Source: Caulobacterales bacterium
GTDB taxonomy: Bacteria; Pseudomonadota; Alphaproteobacteria; Caulobacterales; Aquidulcibacteraceae
NCBI GenBank assembly: GCA_017303355.1
Contig: JAFLCU010000020.1
Coordinates: 1-49,373 of the forward strand
Length of the DNA stretch: 49,373 bases
Direction: 5' to 3'
The position numbers were made by a program, and so were the translations under genes. Positions 16,153 to 24,814 of this stretch are shown one piece after another. Under the pieces are notes generated by a model that saw only the letters and a program-made list of their open reading frames with translations, had not been told where the DNA came from and made no database searches. Each line of letters starts with the position of its first letter. The first letter of the stretch is position 1.

Positions 16153-16977
16153 TCACCCTGAGGGTTTCGTGAGAGATTTGGCCGCGTTCCTCCAAAGTGA
16201 AGCCGCTTGCTCGTCTTTCGCGCCGCCGTGGCCGCGCTCAAGCATGATGGCGAAGTGCTCCATAGCGGTGGGGTGTCCCAAACGCGCCGCTCTCTCCAAA
16301 AGTTCTCTCGCTCTTGGCCAACCTGCTTGCGGTCCCTTGGGCTCGGCCCTTAATCCGTCAGATCTCTTTGCCACGGCACCCGCGGCAGCGAGAAGCCCAA
16401 CCGCGGGAATCGCAAGCAGCGGTGCTAGAAGCATGGCGTCGGAGCCCTGATATTTTAGCGATTTCGTTTGCGCGTGTTCGGTTCCCCAATAGAGCTGGAT
16501 GCCGTCCATGAATTGCGTGGACGCAGAAATCCAATAGTCAAATGTAACTCCGATGGATCTCTCGTTATTGTCGCGACTGGCGGCCGCGCGCGCGGTTGGG
16601 TCTTCGCCCAATTTCGCGAGTATCGCACGCCACAATGCGGTTTCATCATGCACCGAAATGAGGTGCGGTGCGCCGAACTCCGTCGGGATGGTGTCTGGAT
16701 CAACTGGGCTCAATGCTGCCGTTATAAGAACGCCGCGCCGAAATCCGACCCGACATTCGTTCTTTACCCAAGGTCGGGTGATCGCTAATGGGCTCCAGAC
16801 GCCCAGAACGCATTTGGCCGACTTTACCGCATGATCAATCACGTCAGGGAATTGATCGCCACCATCGAGTCCATCGGCGTCGAAGAATACTGATAGGCCG
16901 CGTTGCTCGAGTCGTTCTTTGATCAGCTCAACCGCAGCGCGTTCTTGTCTGGCATAGGAAATAAAAACGTCATGCAC
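16153..16977 (-). CDS. TIR domain - transmembrane - Sel1 repeat protein
   Basis: The 274-residue product starts at a GTG (16977) with GGGGAAG upstream, 23 bases behind carA. The TIR domain begins at once (VHDVFISYARQERAAVELIK) and spans about residues 1-130. VWSPLAITRPWVKNECRVGF holds a Glu (WVKNE) at the position of the catalytic Glu of NAD-cleaving TIRs. A hydrophobic segment follows near residue 185 (LLAPLLAIPAVGLLAAAGAV). A Sel1-like repeat (ARELLERAARLGHPTAMEHF and its continuation) ends the protein. The TIR would sit in the cytosol only if the Sel1 part is outside, or both are cytosolic if the hydrophobic stretch is not a true membrane helix. Role in defence or stress signalling is inferred. 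Confidence 0.82.
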   Translation of the reverse strand: MHDVFISYARQERAAVELIKERLEQRGLSVFFDADGLDGGDQFPDVIDHAVKSAKCVLGVWSPLAITRPWVKNECRVGFRRGVLITAALSPVDPDTIPTEFGAPHLISVHDETALWRAILAKLGEDPTARAAASRDNNERSIGVTFDYWISASTQFMDGIQLYWGTEHAQTKSLKYQGSDAMLLAPLLAIPAVGLLAAAGAVAKRSDGLRAEPKGPQAGWPRARELLERAARLGHPTAMEHFAIMLERGHGGAKDEQAASLWRNAAKSLTKPSG

Positions 16978-17000
16978 GGTGCTTCCCCATGTCGCGCGCC

Positions 17001-18194
17001 CTAAGCCGCCTTGCCGCTCTTCTTCATCAGCTTGGCGAAGTGTTCGAACAAGTAGTGGCTGTCTTGCGGGCCGGGCGAGGCTTCGGGGTGATATTGCACC
17101 GAGAAGACGGGCTTGCCTTCCAACGCGATGCCGCAATTGGAGCCGTCGAACAGCGAGACGTGGGTTTCTTTCACGCCTTTCGGCAGCGTGTCGCGATCGA
17201 TGGCGAAGCCGTGATTCATCGACACGATCTCGACCTTGCCGGTGTTCTTGTCTTGCACCGGATGGTTCGCGCCGTGATGGCCTTGCTGCATTTTCAAAGT
17301 CTTGGCGCCAAGCGCGAGGCCGAGCATTTGGTGGCCCAAGCACACCCCCATCACCGGCTTGCCGCTGTCGACGAGCTTCTTGATTTCGGGCGCGGCGTAC
17401 ACGCCGGTCGCCGCCGGATCGCCGGGGCCGTTTGAAAGCAGGATGCCGTCCGGCTTGTGCGCGAGCGCTTCTTCGGCGGTCGCGGTCGCGGGCAGCACGA
17501 TCGTCTTTGCGCCAATCTCACCGAGTGAGCGGAGAATGTTGCGCTTCACGCCGTAATCCATGACGACGACGGTGAATTCCGGCTTCTTCACCTCCGGCAC
17601 GCCGAGCGGCCATTGCCAGAGGCTTTCGTTGACGACGTAGCTTTGCGCGGTCGTCACTTCCTTCGCGAGATCGAGCCCGTCGAGCCCGTGCCAGGCTTGC
17701 GCGCGCTTGTGCAACGCTTCGAGGTCGAACTTGCCATCGGCGGCGTGCGCGATGACGGCGTTCGGCATGCCATGCTCGCGAATGCGGCGCGTCAGCGCGC
17801 GCGTGTCGAGACCAGCGAGGCCGATAATGTTGCGCTTCTTCAGCCAGGCGCCGAGTTCATCTTCCGAGCGCCAGTTCGAGGCTTGCGTCGGATTGGTGCG
17901 AAACACAGCGCCGCGCGCGGCGGCCGCGGCAGCCGGCGATGAGGTTTCGGTGTCCTGCACGTTGGCGCCGACATTGCCGATATGAGGGAAGGTGAAGGCG
18001 ACGATCTGGGCCGCGTAGGAGGGGTCGGTCAGGATCTCCTGATAGCCCGTCATGGCGGTATTGAAGCAGACCTCGCCATCGGCCGCACCTTCAGCGCCGA
18101 GGCCCTCCCCCAAGAAAACGGTTCCATCGGCGAGCACAAGTGCGCCTGTAGGCGCGCCGTTTGGGGCGGCGGAGGAATGAGTCGATTTTGTCAA
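17001..18194 (-). CDS. carA: Carbamoyl-phosphate synthase small subunit (glutaminase)
   Basis: The 397-residue subunit hydrolyses glutamine and passes ammonia to CarB for pyrimidine and arginine synthesis. The N-terminal half contains [17 protein letters not shown]. The class-I amidotransferase triad is intact, with the Cys in [15 protein letters not shown] and the His and Glu in [11 protein letters not shown]. The only upstream start is a TTG at 18194, and a good promoter places the RNA start within a few bases of it. A GTG at the ALVLADG segment is the alternative. carB is not adjacent. The TIR-Sel1 gene follows closely. Confidence 0.96.
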   Translation of the reverse strand: MTKSTHSSAAPNGAPTGALVLADGTVFLGEGLGAEGAADGEVCFNTAMTGYQEILTDPSYAAQIVAFTFPHIGNVGANVQDTETSSPAAAAAARGAVFRTNPTQASNWRSEDELGAWLKKRNIIGLAGLDTRALTRRIREHGMPNAVIAHAADGKFDLEALHKRAQAWHGLDGLDLAKEVTTAQSYVVNESLWQWPLGVPEVKKPEFTVVVMDYGVKRNILRSLGEIGAKTIVLPATATAEEALAHKPDGILLSNGPGDPAATGVYAAPEIKKLVDSGKPVMGVCLGHQMLGLALGAKTLKMQQGHHGANHPVQDKNTGKVEIVSMNHGFAIDRDTLPKGVKETHVSLFDGSNCGIALEGKPVFSVQYHPEASPGPQDSHYLFEHFAKLMKKSGKAA

Positions 18195-18203
18195 AGCGGC
18201 AGT

Positions 18204-18232
18204 GGAATAGGGTGCGTTGGCCGGGGTGTCAA
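18204..18232 (-). promoter_or_regulatory. Probable sigma-70 promoter of carA
   Basis: On the reverse strand a perfect TTGACA (18227-18232) is 17 bases from TATTCC (18204-18209). The predicted start is near 18197, almost at the TTG used for carA, implying a leaderless or near-leaderless message. Confidence 0.6.
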
Positions 18233-18365
18233 AGTGGCGATTTCAGTCGCTCAGCTGGGGAAGAACCCGCCCCAGAGCAGGCGTCGCCCAACCCCTGCCG
18301 TAAAGGTGAACGCTATGTCAGCCATGCGCGTTGGACGGTGGATGACGACCTTGTAAGGTTCGGGT

Positions 18366-20531
18366 GTGGGGACGAGAGCGACCAGATTTTGGGCCGGGGC
18401 CCTTGCCGCCCTGGGGCTCGCGCTAGCTGTCGCAGCCTGCGACGGCCGCGACGCGCGCGCGCCCGAAGCGGACGCAAACCGGCGCCCGATGATCTCGCGC
18501 GCGGACCTTTTTGCTGATCCGGCGCGCTATGGCGGTCAGCTTTCGCCGCGCGGCGATCAGGTCGCGTTCCTGGCGCCGCGCGATGGGGTGACGAACCTTT
18601 GGGTGCTTTCCGTCGATGCGATGGAGGATGCGCGCCCGATCACCGATGATCGCGTGCGCGGCATTCGCCGTTTCCGCTGGTCGCAGGATAGCGGCGCGCT
18701 GCTCTATCTGCAGGACGACCAGGGTGACGAGAATTGGCGGCTCTATTCGGTCGATGTCGCGGGCGGGGCGCCGCGTGCGCTGACGCCAGCTGGCTCGCGC
18801 GCGGAGATTCTGGGATCGAGCCCCGACGATCCGGCGGGCGTCGTGATCAGCTTGAACGAGCGCGATGCGGCTTGGCCGGACGTGATCCGGCTCGATGTGC
18901 GTTCGGGCGAACGCTCGGTGTTGATGCGCAATGCGGGGCCGCGCGGCTTTGCGCGCTTCGTGCTCGATCGGCAAAACAATGTGCGCTTGGGCGTGCGGCC
19001 GATGCCGGATGGCGGCGCTGAGCTTGTGCGCTTCGACGCGAATGGGCGCGCGACGACGTTGTTTCCGATCCCGTTCGAAGACGCGATGACGACCGCGCCG
19101 ATCGCGTTCGAGGGCGATGGCCGCACGTTCTTGATGTTCGACACGACAGGGCGTGATCGCACGGCTTTGGTGCGTGTCGATGCGGAGAGCGGCGCCAAGA
19201 CTGTGCTGGGCGAAAGCGCGCGCGCAGATGTGGTGGATGCGTGGCTCGATCCGGCGACCAATGCGCCGGAAGCGTTCGCGACGGAATATCTCCGTCGCGA
19301 ATGGCGCGCGCTCAATCCCGAGACGCAAGCCGATATCGATTTCCTGGATCGTCAGCTCACGGGTGATTTCAACATCGTCTCGCGCAGCGCCGATGATGGG
19401 CGCTGGATTGTCGTCGAAGAAGGGCCGACGAACCCGGCGCGCTCGTATCTCTATGATCGCGCGAGCGCGGCAGGGCGCAGGCTCACGTTGCTGTTCCGCC
19501 ATCGCCCGGCGCTTGAATTGCTGCCGCTGCAGCCGATGACGCCGCTCGAGATCGAAGCGCGCGACGGGCTGACCTTGGTTTCCTATCTCACGCTGCCGAG
19601 CGGATCGGATGCGAACGGTGACGGACGTCCCGAAGCGCCGATTCCGCTGGTGGTGGCGGTGCATGATGGGCCGTGGGCCCGCGATTCCTATGGCTTCAAC
19701 GCGCAGCATCAATGGCTCGCCAATCGCGGCTATGCGGTGCTGAGCGTGAACGTGCGCGGCTCCAGCGGCTTCGGCAAAGCCTTCCTCAATGCGGGCAATC
19801 GCGAATGGGGCGGGCGAATGCAGGAAGACATCGCCGACGCCGTGCAATGGGCGATCCAGAACAATGTCGCGCGCGCCGATCGCGTGGCGATCATGGGCGC
19901 GGGCTTTGGCGGCTATGCGACGCTTTCGGCGCTCGCGGGATCGGCGGATCAGTATCGCTGCGGCGCGAGTTTTGGCGCGCCGGCCAATTTGTTCGCGATG
20001 CTCGATCGCGCGGGGCCGGCGGAGCGCGATGCGCTTTATCAACGCGTCGGCGATGCGCGCACGCCGGAAGGGCGTGACGTGCTGCGCGTGCGCTCGCCGC
20101 TGTTTCATGCGGGCCAGATTCGCGGCGCGCTTTTGCTGGCCATGGGCGCGCGCGATCCGAGCGCGCGGCGCGGCGAATTGGATCAAGTGGCGCAGATTTT
20201 GCGCCCGCGCAGCGCGGTGACCTATCTGGTGTTTCCAGATGAGGGTCGCGATTTGGTGCGGGCGCAGAACCGGCTTTCGTATCTCGCTGTGCTTGAGCAC
20301 TTCCTGGGTGATTGCTTGGGCGGACGCGTCGAGCCGGTGGGCGCCTCGTTCGAGGGTGCGTCGATCCATGTGTTTGACGGCGCGGTGAACGTGCCGGGCC
20401 TGTCGGCGTTCGCGCGCCGCCCGGCCGCACCGCAACAACCCGCGCCCGCGCTTGAAGCGCCCGATGGCGAAGCAGGCGGACCGGAAGAAGCGATCGCGCC
20501 GGAAGACGCGGCGGCGGACGAAACGCCGTAG
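18366..20531 (+). CDS. Lipoprotein S9-family (prolyl oligopeptidase-like) protein lacking catalytic Ser and His
   Basis: The 721-residue protein starts with a GTG and a lipoprotein signal (lipobox AVAAC near residue 25), so it is an anchored periplasmic protein. Residues about 60-390 form a WD-like beta-propeller and 400-660 an alpha/beta-hydrolase domain of the S9 family. The nucleophile elbow normally reads GxSxGGY; here it is MGAGFGGYATL, with Gly in place of Ser. The Asp is kept (MGARDPSA), but the His site, normally DEGH, reads FPDEGRDL. Two of three catalytic residues are gone, so peptidase activity is very unlikely. An acidic Pro/Ala tail follows from about residue 680. A binding or scaffolding role is my inference. 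Confidence 0.9.
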   Translation: MGTRATRFWAGALAALGLALAVAACDGRDARAPEADANRRPMISRADLFADPARYGGQLSPRGDQVAFLAPRDGVTNLWVLSVDAMEDARPITDDRVRGIRRFRWSQDSGALLYLQDDQGDENWRLYSVDVAGGAPRALTPAGSRAEILGSSPDDPAGVVISLNERDAAWPDVIRLDVRSGERSVLMRNAGPRGFARFVLDRQNNVRLGVRPMPDGGAELVRFDANGRATTLFPIPFEDAMTTAPIAFEGDGRTFLMFDTTGRDRTALVRVDAESGAKTVLGESARADVVDAWLDPATNAPEAFATEYLRREWRALNPETQADIDFLDRQLTGDFNIVSRSADDGRWIVVEEGPTNPARSYLYDRASAAGRRLTLLFRHRPALELLPLQPMTPLEIEARDGLTLVSYLTLPSGSDANGDGRPEAPIPLVVAVHDGPWARDSYGFNAQHQWLANRGYAVLSVNVRGSSGFGKAFLNAGNREWGGRMQEDIADAVQWAIQNNVARADRVAIMGAGFGGYATLSALAGSADQYRCGASFGAPANLFAMLDRAGPAERDALYQRVGDARTPEGRDVLRVRSPLFHAGQIRGALLLAMGARDPSARRGELDQVAQILRPRSAVTYLVFPDEGRDLVRAQNRLSYLAVLEHFLGDCLGGRVEPVGASFEGASIHVFDGAVNVPGLSAFARRPAAPQQPAPALEAPDGEAGGPEEAIAPEDAAADETP

Positions 20532-20585
20532 CGCCTGCCCTATCGGCATCTAGCGCGCTCGCGGGTGTGCGCTTAGCCTCGCCCT

Positions 20586-21263
20586 ATGAAATACGATGAT
20601 GTTGTGCGCGGGCGGCGGAGCATTCGTGGCTTTAAGCGGGAGCCCGTACCGAAGGCGCTGGTGCGCGAGGTGATCGAGCTGGCGATGCGTGCGCCGTCAT
20701 CGCTCAACACGCAGCCTTGGAATTTCTACGTCATCACCGGCGCGCCGCTGGATCGCATTCGCGCTGGCAATACCGAGCGCAATTTGGCCGGCGTGCCGGA
20801 ATCGCGCGAGTCGCGCGGGCATGGCGCCTATGAGGGCGTGCATCGCGAACGCCAGATCGAGATCGCAAAACAGCTCTTTGCGGAGATGGGCATCGAGCGC
20901 CAGGACGCTGAGAAGCGCAAGGATTGGGTGCTGCGCGGCTTTCGCCAATTCGATGCGCCGGTGTCGATCGTGGTGACGTATGATCGCTCCATCCATGGCG
21001 GCGATATCGCGCCGTTCGATTGCGGTGCGGTGACGAATGCGCTGGTGAACGCGGCGTGGTCGCGCGGGCTTGGCTGCGTGATCAATAGCCAAGGCATCAT
21101 GCAATCGCCCGTCGTGCGCGAGCACGCGCACATCCCCGACGATCAAGTGATCATGATTTGCGTGGCGATGGGTTTCCCGGACGACGATTTCCCCGCCAAC
21201 GCCGTCGTCTCACACCGCAAGAGCGTGGATGAGGCCGTGGTGTTTGTGGGGTTTGGGGATTAG
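20586..21263 (+). CDS. Nitroreductase-family FMN oxidoreductase
   Basis: The 225-residue flavoprotein has the nitroreductase signatures: FMN-binding GRRSIRGFKREPVP at the N-terminus, APSSLNTQPWNFYVITG near residue 37, and GLGCVINSQGI near residue 162. The insert EGVHRERQIEIAKQLFAEMG places it with the nitrobenzoate-reductase-like members. Such enzymes reduce nitroaromatics or quinones with NAD(P)H; the physiological substrate is unknown. There is no signal peptide. It follows the S9 gene by 54 bases on the same strand and converges with the next lipoprotein gene. Confidence 0.9.
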   Translation: MKYDDVVRGRRSIRGFKREPVPKALVREVIELAMRAPSSLNTQPWNFYVITGAPLDRIRAGNTERNLAGVPESRESRGHGAYEGVHRERQIEIAKQLFAEMGIERQDAEKRKDWVLRGFRQFDAPVSIVVTYDRSIHGGDIAPFDCGAVTNALVNAAWSRGLGCVINSQGIMQSPVVREHAHIPDDQVIMICVAMGFPDDDFPANAVVSHRKSVDEAVVFVGFGD

Positions 21264-21286
21264 CGCTGTCTCGCCACGCCAAGCGC

Positions 21287-22150
21287 CTATTCTATGGTAT
21301 CTTCGGCGCCGGTTTCCAGCGGCTCGTCGCTGCTCGCGAGGGAGTTGTCGCTCTCATCGTCGCCTGTAATGGCTTGGCGCGTGACCGTGCTTACGCCATC
21401 TCTCGTGCCTTCCTCCACGCCCGCGACCGTGCCGTCCTGAAATGCGGATGAAAGTCTTGAGAAGAAGCTTGGTCGTCGTTCTATCAATTCTTCGCGTGCT
21501 TGCGCCTCCGCTGCTTCCATTTCGGCCGTTCGCGCGGGCCATCCAAGAGTCTGGACAATTTGCGCTGATCCCACGGTCAACGTTTGCGATCTCGTGAGGC
21601 GCCATTCGCTGCGCCGGAGAGCTTCCTGCGTCACGCGGTACGACGTTGCGCCGTTGGGTTGGTAAGTGGTTCTAATGTTTTCGCCGGCCACATTGGACGA
21701 TATGACAAATGCGTCGGCGTGTTGATCGAGCATCAATTCGTAGGCTTCGCCCCGGTGCACGCTGAGTCCTGCGACTTGGCCTGTTGTGGAGTCGATGATG
21801 AACTGTCCCGCTAGCAGATTGCCGTCGCGATCCATGCCGCTGAAGGCGAGCACACGGCCTTCGTTCTGCCAGTTAAACTCAAGATACTGCGCCGTGCCCT
21901 GATCGTTCAGTATCCAATAGCGCCCAGCAAGGCGCGCGATTGGTCCCCACTGCGCCAACAACTCTGGCGCCACTGTGATGGCGGGTGTGGGTTCGTCGCT
22001 AAGCTCATTCGAAGCAGTTGAAGCGATGACCGACTCTGGCGCTGTGACCGCTGGTGCGGTTGTCGTGCGCGATTGTGGAGGCGCGCCGCATGCAAGCAGT
22101 GCGAGCGCGATCGGAGGCGCCAAAATGCCCGCACGCAGAGTGTTGTACAA
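21287..22150 (-). CDS. Lipoprotein of unknown function
   Basis: The 287-residue protein starts at a TTG (GAGG nine bases upstream) and has a lipobox LALLAC at about residues 16-21. A Thr/Ser/Pro-rich linker follows, then a folded region (about 65-200) beginning WGPIARLAGRYWILNDQGTA. This looks like a lipocalin-like or START-like small beta-barrel (ADAFVISSNVAG, TTYQPNGATSYRVTQ). The C-terminal part is acidic and Ser-rich. No family is recognised with certainty. It is divergent from the two small exported proteins at 22224 and 22896. Confidence 0.68.
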   Translation of the reverse strand: MYNTLRAGILAPPIALALLACGAPPQSRTTTAPAVTAPESVIASTASNELSDEPTPAITVAPELLAQWGPIARLAGRYWILNDQGTAQYLEFNWQNEGRVLAFSGMDRDGNLLAGQFIIDSTTGQVAGLSVHRGEAYELMLDQHADAFVISSNVAGENIRTTYQPNGATSYRVTQEALRRSEWRLTRSQTLTVGSAQIVQTLGWPARTAEMEAAEAQAREELIERRPSFFSRLSSAFQDGTVAGVEEGTRDGVSTVTRQAITGDDESDNSLASSDEPLETGAEDTIE

Positions 22151-22191
22151 TTTGCGTTACCTCGAAAAGATTTTGCGTGCTCTACTTAAAG

Positions 22192-22197
22192 TATAAT
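22192..22197 (+). promoter_or_regulatory. Consensus minus-10 box (TATAAT)
   Basis: A perfect TATAAT lies in an AT-rich patch ahead of the lipoprotein gene at 22224. No good minus-35 is visible at normal spacing. Transcription from about 22204 would leave a 20-base leader with the GGGAGG ribosome site. Confidence 0.45.
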
Positions 22198-22223
22198 GCT
22201 ACATGGACGCGTGGGAGGCGGGA

Positions 22224-22880
22224 ATGCGCAGCCTCATATTAAGTGTAGTACTAATTCTTGCTGGTTGTTCGACGGTAGGGACGCCGCAATTGCGAACATC
22301 TACGGATGACGGCGAAGGGCCGTTGATCCCGAATTGTCGGAACGTGTCCGCAGCGTCGCGTGTCGATGTGTACAGCACGCAGTATTATCACACGACCTGG
22401 GGCTCCGCTTGGATGGAGGGCGCGGCCCAGGGACTCAGTGAAGGTTTGACCGATCGGCCCGTATCGCAAGCCGTGCGCGAGGCGATGATTAGCCCATCTG
22501 TAAGAGATGGGCGAACTTTCAATCGAATACCTGTGTCGCATCGACCTTACTGTCGATCCTATGATGCGGATCGTGCGCTTGTGGCTGGCATCGTCGAAAG
22601 CATTCTACCGCGCTTGGGAAATCCCATTGAGCGTTCGGATCGCCGCGCTGGCGTGTTTCGTACCGGCTCCATTCAAAGGAGCCACGTCGCGGCGACTTGG
22701 CAGGATAGCTACGCAATCCGTGTCGAGGATTTGGGGCCAGGCCGCACCGGCGTTTGGGTTTATCGCGAGGTGCATATTTCGCGCGACGGCGCGGTCTTTA
22801 ATGAGGGCATTTCGTCAGGCCACAACGAGTCTTGGATTTTCACAGAGATCGCCAATCGCTTGGTGGCGGGGCAGCGTTAG
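22224..22880 (+). CDS. Small lipoprotein of unknown function
   Basis: The 218-residue protein begins MRSLILSVVLILAGCSTVGT, a lipoprotein signal with lipobox LAGC at residue 15. The start at 22224 is chosen over the ATG at 22203 because GGGAGG is correctly spaced and the signal then begins at residue 1. The mature protein has a Gly/Trp-rich patch (WGSAWMEGAAQGLSEG) and a beta-rich end (YAIRVEDLGPGRTGVWVYRE). No family recognised. It is followed after 15 bases by another exported protein and may form a two-gene envelope operon with it. Confidence 0.7.
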   Translation: MRSLILSVVLILAGCSTVGTPQLRTSTDDGEGPLIPNCRNVSAASRVDVYSTQYYHTTWGSAWMEGAAQGLSEGLTDRPVSQAVREAMISPSVRDGRTFNRIPVSHRPYCRSYDADRALVAGIVESILPRLGNPIERSDRRAGVFRTGSIQRSHVAATWQDSYAIRVEDLGPGRTGVWVYREVHISRDGAVFNEGISSGHNESWIFTEIANRLVAGQR

Positions 22881-22895
22881 GCAAGGGAGGCGTCA

Positions 22896-23285
22896 TTGAG
22901 TCGAGTTCTCTTCATTCTCTTTTCTGCGATGTTTGTGCTGATGTTAGACATTGATGCGTCCGCTCAGAATCCAACGATTTGTCCGGGCTTAAGAGGTGCT
23001 GAGCGCACGGCTTGTCTCGAGCGCGAGCGTCAACGCGCGCAGGAGGAATCCGATCGCGCAAACCGTGAGCTAGCGCGTCTTGAGCGTAACATGAGCCGGG
23101 CGTGCCGATTGGCCGAGACCGGCGACGCTGTTGCGAACGGCACGCGAATAGTCGGGCCGAACAATCCTGTGAACTGGATGGGGCGAGTGTGGACTTCGAG
23201 TCGCGCCTTAGGGCGTGCAGTGGCGCAACAAGGACGTGTTTGCCAGGAGCTTAGAGCAGACTTGCGGTCGAGGAGGCGCAATTAG
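22896..23285 (+). CDS. Small secreted coiled-coil protein
   Basis: The 129-residue protein starts at a TTG preceded by AAGGGAGG, an excellent ribosome site. The signal peptide ends at ASAQ near residue 24. The mature part has four Cys residues (ICPGLRGAERTACLERE, SRACRLAE, RVCQELRA) and a charged helix rich in Glu and Arg (residues about 42-68) likely to be a coiled coil. It is the second gene behind the lipoprotein at 22224 and converges with glpX. Function unknown. Confidence 0.7.
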   Translation: MSRVLFILFSAMFVLMLDIDASAQNPTICPGLRGAERTACLERERQRAQEESDRANRELARLERNMSRACRLAETGDAVANGTRIVGPNNPVNWMGRVWTSSRALGRAVAQQGRVCQELRADLRSRRRN

Positions 23286-23288
23286 CGC

Positions 23289-24242
23289 TTAAGCCTGCGC
23301 CCAGACGGAGCGGATGCGGGTGCGGCGGCCGGTGAAGCTGTCCCAGACGAGTGAATCCACGTGGGCGCCGTCGCCTTCGAAATGCACGCCTTCGAACATC
23401 GAGCCGTGCGTCACGCCGGAGGCGGCGAACACGACGTCGCCGGAGACCATCTGATCGAGCGTCAGCTTGGCGTGCACGTCGCGGCCCATTTTTCGCGCGC
23501 GCTCTTCTTCTTCGGGCGTTTCCGGCTTCAAGCGCGCTTGCATTTGTCCGCCGGCGCAGCGGATCGCGGCCGCGGCAAGCACGCCTTCGGGCGCGCCGCC
23601 CGAGCCGAAATAGATGTCGACGCCCGAGCGCGCGGCTTCCGTTGTCCAGAATACGCCCGCGACATCGCCGTCGGGAATGAGGCGTACGCCAGCGCCGGCG
23701 CGGCGTAGCTCCTCGATGATGCCGTGATGGCGTTCGCGGTCGAGCAGGCAGGCGCGGATCGCGCTCACTGGCACGCCCTTGGCCTTGGCGAGGCGGGTGA
23801 CGTTTTCAGTGGGGGAGAGATCAAGATCGATCAGGCCGGGCGGATAGCCTGGGCCGATGGCGAGCTTGTCCATGTACATATCGGGCGCGTGCAAGAGCCC
23901 GCCCTTGGGCGCGAGCGCCACGACCGTCATCGCGTTGGGCGCGTCGTGCGCGCAAAGCTTGGTGCCTTCGAGCGGATCGACGGCGATATCGACGGCGATG
24001 CCGCCGGCGCCGAGTTCCTCGCCGATATAGAGCATCGGCGCTTCGTCGATCTCGCCTTCGCCGATGACGACCTTGCCGGCGAACGGCGCGTCCTGGAACG
24101 AGCGGCGCATGGCGTCGACGGCGGCCTGGTCGGCGTCGTTCTTGCGGCCGAAGCCGCGCAGACGGGCGCTGGCGATGGCGGCGACCTCGGTCGCGGTTTG
24201 CGCGATCTGGGTCAGGATCATGCCGGTGGCGGCTTTGTTCAC
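23289..24242 (-). CDS. glpX: Fructose-1,6-bisphosphatase class II (GlpX)
   Basis: The 317-residue enzyme removes the 1-phosphate of fructose-1,6-bisphosphate in gluconeogenesis. The metal-binding motifs are VIGEGEIDEAPMLYIGEELG (about residues 59-78) and AVDIAVDPLEGTKLCA (about 83-98). The LIPDGDVAG and DIYFGSGGAPEGVLAA segments are also typical. It begins at a GTG with AGGA upstream. The messages from 24978, 24814 and this gene run in the same direction with short gaps, so it may be co-transcribed with msrC. Sedoheptulose-bisphosphatase activity is possible as in other class II enzymes. Confidence 0.95.
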   Translation of the reverse strand: MNKAATGMILTQIAQTATEVAAIASARLRGFGRKNDADQAAVDAMRRSFQDAPFAGKVVIGEGEIDEAPMLYIGEELGAGGIAVDIAVDPLEGTKLCAHDAPNAMTVVALAPKGGLLHAPDMYMDKLAIGPGYPPGLIDLDLSPTENVTRLAKAKGVPVSAIRACLLDRERHHGIIEELRRAGAGVRLIPDGDVAGVFWTTEAARSGVDIYFGSGGAPEGVLAAAAIRCAGGQMQARLKPETPEEEERARKMGRDVHAKLTLDQMVSGDVVFAASGVTHGSMFEGVHFEGDGAHVDSLVWDSFTGRRTRIRSVWAQA

Positions 24243-24313
24243 GGGGATCGTCCTTGGGGCGCTGATTTGGCGCTGTGCTTAGCGCCAAGCGGGCGCCGGG
24301 CCAAGGCGTGGTG

Positions 24314-24814
24314 TTAAGCCCGCGTCAGCAAGTCCGCGCAGATGGCTTCCAGGCCGGCTTGGTCGTCGGCGTCGAAGGCGGCGAATTGTGTGGAATCGAC
24401 GTCGAGCACGGCCGCGAGCGCGCCTTGGGCGTCGAACACGGGAACGACGATTTCCGAATTGGAGCGGCTGTCGCAGGCGATGTGGCCGGGGAAGGCGTGG
24501 ACGTCCGGCACGAGGATGGTTTGGCGCTGGGCGGCGGCCGCGCCGCAGACGCCCTTGCCGAAGGCGATGCGCAGGCAGCCGAGCGTGCCTTGGTAGGGGC
24601 CAACGACCAGTTCGTCGCCCTTGGCGTCATCGACCAGATAGAAACCGGTCCAGAAAAAGCGATCCGGAAAGGCGCTGGCAAGCAGCGAGGCGGCGGTGGC
24701 GTAGCGCGCGGTGCGGCTGGGTTCGCCCGCGATCACGGCGGCGATTTCCGCGCGCAACGCGGCGTAGCGTTCGCGCTTGCCTTCCGGCAGCGGGACGCGC
24801 TGGGTTTCCGCCAT
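24314..24814 (-). CDS. msrC: Free methionine-(R)-sulfoxide reductase, GAF domain
   Basis: The 166-residue GAF-fold protein reduces free methionine-R-sulfoxide with thioredoxin. The family signature FFWTGFYLVDD appears near residue 54. The three redox cysteines are present in GTLGCLRIAFGKGVCGAA and FPGHIACDSRSNSEIVVPVF. It overlaps the preceding small membrane protein gene by one base (TGATG), indicating translational coupling. The likely role is repair of oxidised methionine. Confidence 0.93.
   Translation of the reverse strand: MAETQRVPLPEGKRERYAALRAEIAAVIAGEPSRTARYATAASLLASAFPDRFFWTGFYLVDDAKGDELVVGPYQGTLGCLRIAFGKGVCGAAAAQRQTILVPDVHAFPGHIACDSRSNSEIVVPVFDAQGALAAVLDVDSTQFAAFDADDQAGLEAICADLLTRA

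Noticed and set aside
18423..20549. A 708-codon open frame on the reverse strand opposite the S9 gene
   Set aside because: It is Arg/His/Ala-rich with no domain signatures, and it mirrors the codon bias of the clear forward-strand S9 protein. It is an antisense artefact of GC-rich coding sequence.
22166..22197. A full sigma-70 promoter with minus-35 in GATTTT/TTGCGT ahead of the lipoprotein gene
   Set aside because: TTGCGT is only 13 bases from TATAAT and the 17-base position is a poor match, so only the minus-10 box is reported.
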